Positions 29,327-32,986 of a stretch of DNA of 32,986 nucleotides are shown in pieces. Positions within the stretch are counted from its first letter, which is position 1. Each line of letters starts with the position of its first letter. Source of the DNA: DASYLJ01 sp964432595 (GTDB lineage: Bacteria; Desulfobacterota; Binatia; DP-6); contig CAYSOF010000043.1 of the NCBI GenBank assembly GCA_964432595.1, positions 1 through 32,986 of the forward strand. Reading direction: 5' to 3'. The translations under genes were made by a program, and so were the position numbers. The notes under the pieces are model-generated. The model did no database searches, was not told the origin of the DNA, and saw only the letters and a list, made by a program, of their open reading frames with translations.

Positions 29327-30204
29327 TGGACGAGCAGACCCAGCTGACGGACGCGTTCGAACGGCATCGGCCGCGGCTGCGCGGCGTGGCCTACCGCATG
29401 CTCGGCTCGCTCAGCGAGGCCGAGGACGCGGTGCAGGAAGCGTGGCTACGCCTCACGCGCGTCGACGCGGCCACGGTCGACAACCTGGCGGGCTGGCTGA
29501 CGACCGTCGTCTCCCGCGTGTGCCTCGACGTGCTGCGAGCGCGCAAATCGCGGCGCGAAGAGCCGATGGGCGCGGACGTCGTCGAGGAGAGCGCCGACCC
29601 CGAGGGCGAAGCGGTGCTCGCCGACTCGGTCGGCGTGGCGCTGCTCGTGGTGCTCGACACGCTGACGCCCGCCGAGCGCCTGGCGTTCGTCCTGCACGAT
29701 CTGTTCGCACTGCCGTTCGAGGAGATCGGCTCGATCATGGGGCGATCGCCGGACGCGACGAAGCAGCTCGCGAGCCGCGCGCGCCGCCGCGTGCGTGGCG
29801 CGCCGCCGTCGTCGGACGCCGACAGGGCTCGTCAGCGCGCGGTGGTGGAGGCGTTCGTCCGGGCGACGCGCTCGGGCGACCTCCAGGGGCTGCTCGCCGT
29901 GCTCGATCCGGACGCCGTCGTGCACATCGACGCGGCGGCACGCATCGACGCCCCGCCGTCGGAGGTCGGCAAACCGCGGGAGGTCAGGGGCGCCGCGGCG
30001 TGGGCGCCGCGGTTCCTCGCGTTCGCCCGCAGCCTGCGATCCGTACAGCTCGCGGTCGTCGACGGATCGTTCGGGTTGCTTCACGCGCCCCGCGGCAAGC
30101 TGTCGCGCGTCGTGCGCTTCACCGTCGCGAACGACAAGGTCGCGCGGGTGGAGGTCATCGCGGACCCTGCCCACCTGCGCGACCTCGACGTCGCGGTGCT
30201 GTAG
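29326..30204 (+). CDS. ECF sigma factor with C-terminal SnoaL-like domain (ECF41/SigJ type)
   Basis: A 292-aa sigma factor. Sigma-2 (~8-75) has RLRGVAYRMLGSLSEAEDAV and LAGWLTTVVSRVCLDVLRAR. Sigma-4 (~108-158) has TLTPAERLAFVLHDLFALPF and GRSPDATKQLASRARRR as helix-turn-helix. From ~165 on a SnoaL_2/NTF2-like domain follows, which in ECF41-type factors acts as a fused regulator in place of an anti-sigma factor. The motif usually DGGGR/K reads DAAAR (202-206), so control may differ. The ATG at 29326 follows the predicted autoregulatory promoter. The stop directly abuts the stop of a convergent methyltransferase gene. Confidence 0.9.
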   Translation: MDEQTQLTDAFERHRPRLRGVAYRMLGSLSEAEDAVQEAWLRLTRVDAATVDNLAGWLTTVVSRVCLDVLRARKSRREEPMGADVVEESADPEGEAVLADSVGVALLVVLDTLTPAERLAFVLHDLFALPFEEIGSIMGRSPDATKQLASRARRRVRGAPPSSDADRARQRAVVEAFVRATRSGDLQGLLAVLDPDAVVHIDAAARIDAPPSEVGKPREVRGAAAWAPRFLAFARSLRSVQLAVVDGSFGLLHAPRGKLSRVVRFTVANDKVARVEVIADPAHLRDLDVAVL

Positions 30205-31017
30205 CTACCGGGAGACCGTCACCCGCATGAACGTCGCGGGGATCGACGTTCCGGCGCTGGCCCTGTTCTCGGCGTTCGCCAGCTCGACGAGCTGGCGCAG
30301 GAGCTCGTCGGCCTTTCCGTTCTTCTCCGCGGCCTCGAACGCGTTCATCGTCGGACCGTAGAATCGCCGGAACACGTCGATGAACTGCGTCGGGGTGATG
30401 TCGGGCGACACGAAGGAGTAGGTGTCCTTCACCATCGAGATCTTGTCGGCGGGGACGCCGGCCTGACCGAAGCGCTCGACGATGTTGCTCTCCACGCCCC
30501 AGGTCATCGGGCTGATGAACCCTTCCGGCGGCGGCGGCGTGAACGACGAGCTGATCTTGAGCAGCTGCGAGACGAACGACGTCGGGTCGTTCGGGATCCA
30601 GTTGCCCATGACGATCCGGCCGCCCGGCTTCGTGACCCGCACCAGCTCCTTGGCGACGTCGAAGGGCTTCGGAGCGAACATGACGCCGAACATGGAGAGC
30701 GTCAGGTCGAAGGCGGCGTCGGCGACGCCGTCGAGGTTGCAGGCGTCGCCTTCCTGGAACCGCAGCCGGTCGAGGCCCGCCGCGGCGGCCCGCTCGTTGC
30801 CGGCGTCGACGAGGTTGCGGGCGATGTCGATGCCCGTCACGTCGGCGCCCATCCTGGCGAGCGGCAGCGCCGTGGTACCGTCGCCGCAGCCGACGTCGAG
30901 CACTCGCATGGACGGCGTGACGTCGAGCGAGCGCGCCACCGCCTCTCCAGAGTCACGCATCACGGCCGCGATTGCGGTGAAGTCGCCTTTTTCCCACAGC
31001 GCCTTGTTCGGATTCAT
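30205..31017 (-). CDS. Class I SAM-dependent methyltransferase (UbiE-like)
   Basis: A 270-aa protein. MRVLDVGCGDGTTALPLA is motif I, VTGIDIARNLVDA motif II, FDLTLSMFGVMFAPKPFD motif IV, and LVRVTKPGGRIVMGNWIP the post-motif strand of UbiE-type enzymes. The C-terminal part (IDVFRRFYGPTMNAFEAAEK) is helical and likely recognises the substrate. Related proteins methylate small metabolites. The ATG at 31017 has GAGGAGAG upstream. It is convergent with the ECF sigma gene with no gap. Of three class I methyltransferases within 5.3 kb, none looks like a recent duplicate of another. Confidence 0.92.
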   Translation of the reverse strand: MNPNKALWEKGDFTAIAAVMRDSGEAVARSLDVTPSMRVLDVGCGDGTTALPLARMGADVTGIDIARNLVDAGNERAAAAGLDRLRFQEGDACNLDGVADAAFDLTLSMFGVMFAPKPFDVAKELVRVTKPGGRIVMGNWIPNDPTSFVSQLLKISSSFTPPPPEGFISPMTWGVESNIVERFGQAGVPADKISMVKDTYSFVSPDITPTQFIDVFRRFYGPTMNAFEAAEKNGKADELLRQLVELANAENRASAGTSIPATFMRVTVSR

Positions 31018-31103
31018 CGGTCTCTCCTCTTCGACCCGGTGGTCGCCTCGGCCTCGATAGGCACTCCCTAGTAGACGCCGCGGACCCGTCCCCGTATTGC
31101 ACC

Positions 31104-31541
31104 CTAGGCCTGCGCTCGGCGAGGACGTTTTCTCGGCCCGTCACGGAGCCGCTTTCGCAGCGCGCCCGGCGAGCACCCGAACCAGCGGTGGCAGGTCTTG
31201 CCGAAGTTCGACGCATCTTCGAAGCCCAGCCTGTAGGCGATTTCCGCCGCGGTGAGCGAGGTGTCCGAGAGCAGCTCCGTCGCGAGCGTGCGGCGATGGG
31301 CATCGCGCAGCTCGCGATACGTCGTGCCGGCTTCGCGAAGCCGGCGGATGAGCGTGCGCGTCGAGACCGCGAGCCGTTTGGCCACCTCGTCGAGCGAGCG
31401 TCCGCCCTGCCCGCCCGACGCCATGAGCTCCTCGACCAGCGCGGCCGTGCGAGATCGACGGAGAGATGGCGGATCCGATCCGGCTGCTGGGGTGATGGGC
31501 GCCTGGGCTAGGCCGCGAGGTCGATGATCTGCGCGTCGCAC
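31104..31541 (-). CDS. AraC-type DNA-binding domain without ligand domain (probable remnant)
   Basis: A 145-aa protein. Only the C-terminal AraC domain is present: LDEVAKRLAVSTRTLIRRLR as the first helix-turn-helix, then TAAEIAYRLGFEDASNFGKT and the closing HRWFGCSPGALRKRLRDG. Full-length relatives of this OruR-like type carry about 200 residues of N-terminal ligand-binding domain, absent here; upstream lies the phosphoesterase gene instead. Best start is a GTG at 31541, which overlaps that gene by 34 bp; the first ~30 residues look unstructured. It could be a functional minimal regulator or a truncated gene. Confidence 0.72.
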   Translation of the reverse strand: MRRADHRPRGLAQAPITPAAGSDPPSLRRSRTAALVEELMASGGQGGRSLDEVAKRLAVSTRTLIRRLREAGTTYRELRDAHRRTLATELLSDTSLTAAEIAYRLGFEDASNFGKTCHRWFGCSPGALRKRLRDGPRKRPRRAQA

Positions 31542-31972
31542 CGCCCCGGGGCGAGTCGGAGCCGTGCGACGGCGACGGGCAGCGAGAAGCGCCGCGGCCC
31601 TGCGCTGCCGGGGTTGACGAAGAGCACGCCCCCGCGCTGCTCGACCATCAGCCGGTGGGAGTGACCCGCGAGCACCGCCGCGAATCCCGCGGCCGCCGGC
31701 TCGAGCGCGAGCTCATGGACGTCGTGGAGCACATAGAGGCTCTGCGATCCGACCTCCACGACGTCGTCGACGGGTAGCTCGGAGGCCCACGGCCCCTTGT
31801 CGTTGTTGCCTCGCACCGCGCGAACGGGCGCGACCGCCCGCAGCGCATCCAGAACCGCCGGATCTCCGATGTCGCCGCAGTGGACGATGAGGTCGCATCC
31901 ACGAAGTGCCGTGATCGCCTCGGGCCGGACGATACCGTGCGTGTCCGAGATCACGCCGACGAGGTGGTCCAT
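31508..31972 (-). CDS. YfcE-type metallophosphoesterase
   Basis: A 154-aa calcineurin-like phosphodiesterase. LVGVISDTHG has D10 and H12, LIVHCGDIGD has D34, RGNND is the N57-D58 pair, and LAGHSH (H104, H106) gives the C-terminal metal ligands, so the dimetal centre is complete. YfcE/MJ0936-type enzymes act on phosphodiesters, often with unknown natural substrates. I chose the ATG at 31972; it overlaps the DUF4180 stop as TGATG, with GGAG just upstream. An ATG at 31987 is an alternative. The AraC-like gene overlaps its end. Confidence 0.9.
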   Translation of the reverse strand: MDHLVGVISDTHGIVRPEAITALRGCDLIVHCGDIGDPAVLDALRAVAPVRAVRGNNDKGPWASELPVDDVVEVGSQSLYVLHDVHELALEPAAAGFAAVLAGHSHRLMVEQRGGVLFVNPGSAGPRRFSLPVAVARLRLAPGRCDAQIIDLAA

Positions 31973-32307
31973 CAGCTCCGGAGCCATGCCATCGCTTCGT
32001 CGACCGAGCGAACGAAGCGCACCGTCGGATGCGTCGCGTGCTCGCGGGCGAGCTCGGCGAACCGCTCGCCATGCGCCTCGGGCGTCTCGACGACGACCGC
32101 CGCGCGCAGCCGGTAGTTCACGAACTTCTGGACGAGCTCGCCCGCGAATCCGCTGCGCAGGTCGAAGAAGTCGGGCGCGACGTCGGCCTCGGTGAGGAGC
32201 AAGCCGTCCGCACGGAAGCAGGCGCCGACGGCGTCGGTGACGTCGGCGCGCGATCGGATGGCGATGCCGGCGTCGGATGCGACGATGATCGTGCGTTCGG
32301 TACTCAT
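31972..32307 (-). CDS. DUF4180 protein
   Basis: A 111-aa protein with the full DUF4180 pattern: IRSRADVTDAVGACFRADGL, then LTEADVAPDFFDLRSGFAGE and LVQKFVNYRLRAAVV, ending TVRFVRSVDEAMAWL. This is a small alpha/beta family of STAS-like appearance whose function is unknown, often near transcription regulators. The ATG at 32307 gives the usual start. The stop overlaps the phosphoesterase start by one base (TGATG), so the two are translated together. Confidence 0.88.
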   Translation of the reverse strand: MSTERTIIVASDAGIAIRSRADVTDAVGACFRADGLLLTEADVAPDFFDLRSGFAGELVQKFVNYRLRAAVVVETPEAHGERFAELAREHATHPTVRFVRSVDEAMAWLRS

Positions 32308-32340
32308 GGTGCCCCAACCCGGTCCCTCATACGCGAAGCC

Positions 32341-32931
32341 TCACGACAGGGCGACTCGGCAGTCGGCCTTCTCCAAGCCCACCTCCCACACCGCCTTGGG
32401 GATGCCATAGCGACGCGTGACCTCGTGCCGCATGCCCAGTACGCTCCAGCCGTCGGCGAACAGCTCCGCGATCGCCACGCGATCGAAGAAGCGCTTCGGG
32501 TGACCGTCGACGAGGTAGTAGCTGGGCGCGATCTCTGGATGACCGCTGGCGCCGAAGTTGTGATCGTCGGTGGCGTTGAACCGGCACAGCAGCAGCCCGC
32601 GCGGACGCAGCACGTCACGGATGCGGCCGACGACGGCGACGGTCTCCGGCCATGAGAAGTAGTGCAGGCTGAGGCTGCCGAGCACGACGTTCGTGGCTGC
32701 CACCGGGAACGGCGCGCGGATGTCCTGGCAGTGGAACTCGCCATTCGGCACGCGCGTGACGGCCTTCTCGATCGCCGAGGGTGACAGGTCGACGCCGACG
32801 ACGCGGTGGCCGGCGCCGGCGATGATGTCGCTGTCCCGTCCATCGCCGCAACCGAGCTCGAGGATGGGAAGCCCCGCGACCTTTTCACCGATCAGGGGAA
32901 GCCAACGCTCGAGCCAGGGGTCGTCCGCCAT
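32341..32931 (-). CDS. Class I SAM-dependent methyltransferase
   Basis: A 196-aa protein. ILELGCGDGRDSDIIA is motif I, HRVVGVDLSPSAIEKA motif II, VVLGSLSLHYFSWPETVAVV motif IV, and IRDVLRPRGLLLCRFNAT the following strand. The C-terminal part contains a long loop (ATDDHNFGASGHPEIAPSYY). Similar proteins are annotated as tellurite-resistance or thiopurine-type methyltransferases, but this is not decisive. A stop codon (TAG) lies directly before the ATG at 32931, so that start is firm. The sequence just upstream resembles an insertion-sequence end, so its natural promoter may be lost or replaced. Confidence 0.9.
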   Translation of the reverse strand: MADDPWLERWLPLIGEKVAGLPILELGCGDGRDSDIIAGAGHRVVGVDLSPSAIEKAVTRVPNGEFHCQDIRAPFPVAATNVVLGSLSLHYFSWPETVAVVGRIRDVLRPRGLLLCRFNATDDHNFGASGHPEIAPSYYLVDGHPKRFFDRVAIAELFADGWSVLGMRHEVTRRYGIPKAVWEVGLEKADCRVALS

Positions 32932-32953
32932 CTAGCAGGCTGCGGAAAAACGC
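32932..32953. repeat. IS-end-like sequence at the right edge
   Basis: Reading on the minus strand, TTTTTCCGCAGCCTGCTAG ends at the base before the methyltransferase start. It resembles terminal repeats of the TTTTTCAGCAGCCTGCTA kind that I associate with insertion elements in proteobacterial genomes. This is memory of a pattern, not a match I can check, and the partner end is outside the window. Confidence 0.28.
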
Positions 32954-32986
32954 GCACGGCGGGCGTTCACACGCGCCGCGCGACGT

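Overview
The window is GC-rich (about 70% by eye) bacterial chromosome with strong G/C preference at third codon positions. It carries no rRNA, tRNA or CRISPR array that I can recognise. The gene content (a GAF-fused enzyme I of the nitrogen PTS, a bifunctional class A penicillin-binding protein, a twin-arginine pair, an outer-membrane beta-barrel, a lipoprotein, a DUF4911-like protein and tandem MFE-2-like short-chain dehydrogenases) points to a Gram-negative bacterium. It most resembles the deep 'deltaproteobacterial' groups (Binatota/Desulfobacterota_B or Myxococcota-like). That placement is inference from gene families, not from a marker gene.

Layout. 1-45 holds two copies of a 20-bp repeat that looks like the end of an insertion sequence. 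122-2402 (minus) is a lipoprotein resembling selenium-binding protein followed by a double-GNAT acetyltransferase. 2713-3222 is a small orphan gene followed by three hairpins. 3223-6841 (minus) is ptsP behind a DegT-type aminotransferase. 6932-11488 is housekeeping: PBP1A, a convergent histone-deacetylase-like amidohydrolase, then tatB-tatC. 11554-13218 holds a small gene, an XRE regulator with a possible frameshift, and an AraC-GyrI regulator. A 148-bp inverted-repeat element follows. 13379-16357 (minus) is a three-gene unit of outer-membrane barrel, DUF4911-like protein and ferritin-like diiron protein. 16304-18699 (plus) is a small helical protein, an RNase Z-like hydrolase, an Rv0121-type PPOX protein and a 91-aa orphan. 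18761-20619 (minus) is a pair of paralogous SDRs, divergent from chrA (20676-21737). 21968-22507 is a GAF protein.

The right third is accessory. A minus-strand run (27303 to 22515) contains a secreted beta-helix protein, a DUF6968-like protein, a HAD phosphatase, a small anchored protein, a flavin amine oxidase, a cupin and a P-loop kinase; a CRP-type operator lies in class II position upstream of it. Next comes a methyltransferase/GFA pair, then a VOC protein and a DUF6223-like membrane protein facing an ECF sigma factor with a SnoaL-like C-terminus. The last genes are a second methyltransferase, an AraC fragment, a YfcE-type phosphoesterase, DUF4180 and a third methyltransferase that abuts an IS-end-like sequence.

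Most interesting. (1) Between the ECF sigma gene and the DUF6223 gene lie two face-to-face sites of the form GTCAC-N16/17-CGTC, one on each strand, sharing a CGTCAT/ATGACG palindrome; they suggest one sigma factor driving both directions. (2) Several genes have sigma70-like -35/-10 pairs ending 5-8 nt before the start codon, which predicts leaderless mRNAs, while neighbouring genes have good Shine-Dalgarno sites. (3) A 39-bp inverted repeat has all three mismatches as T-G pairs, so it is fully paired only in plus-strand RNA. (4) A perfect TGTGA-N6-TCACA operator is centred 41 bp upstream of a predicted transcription start.
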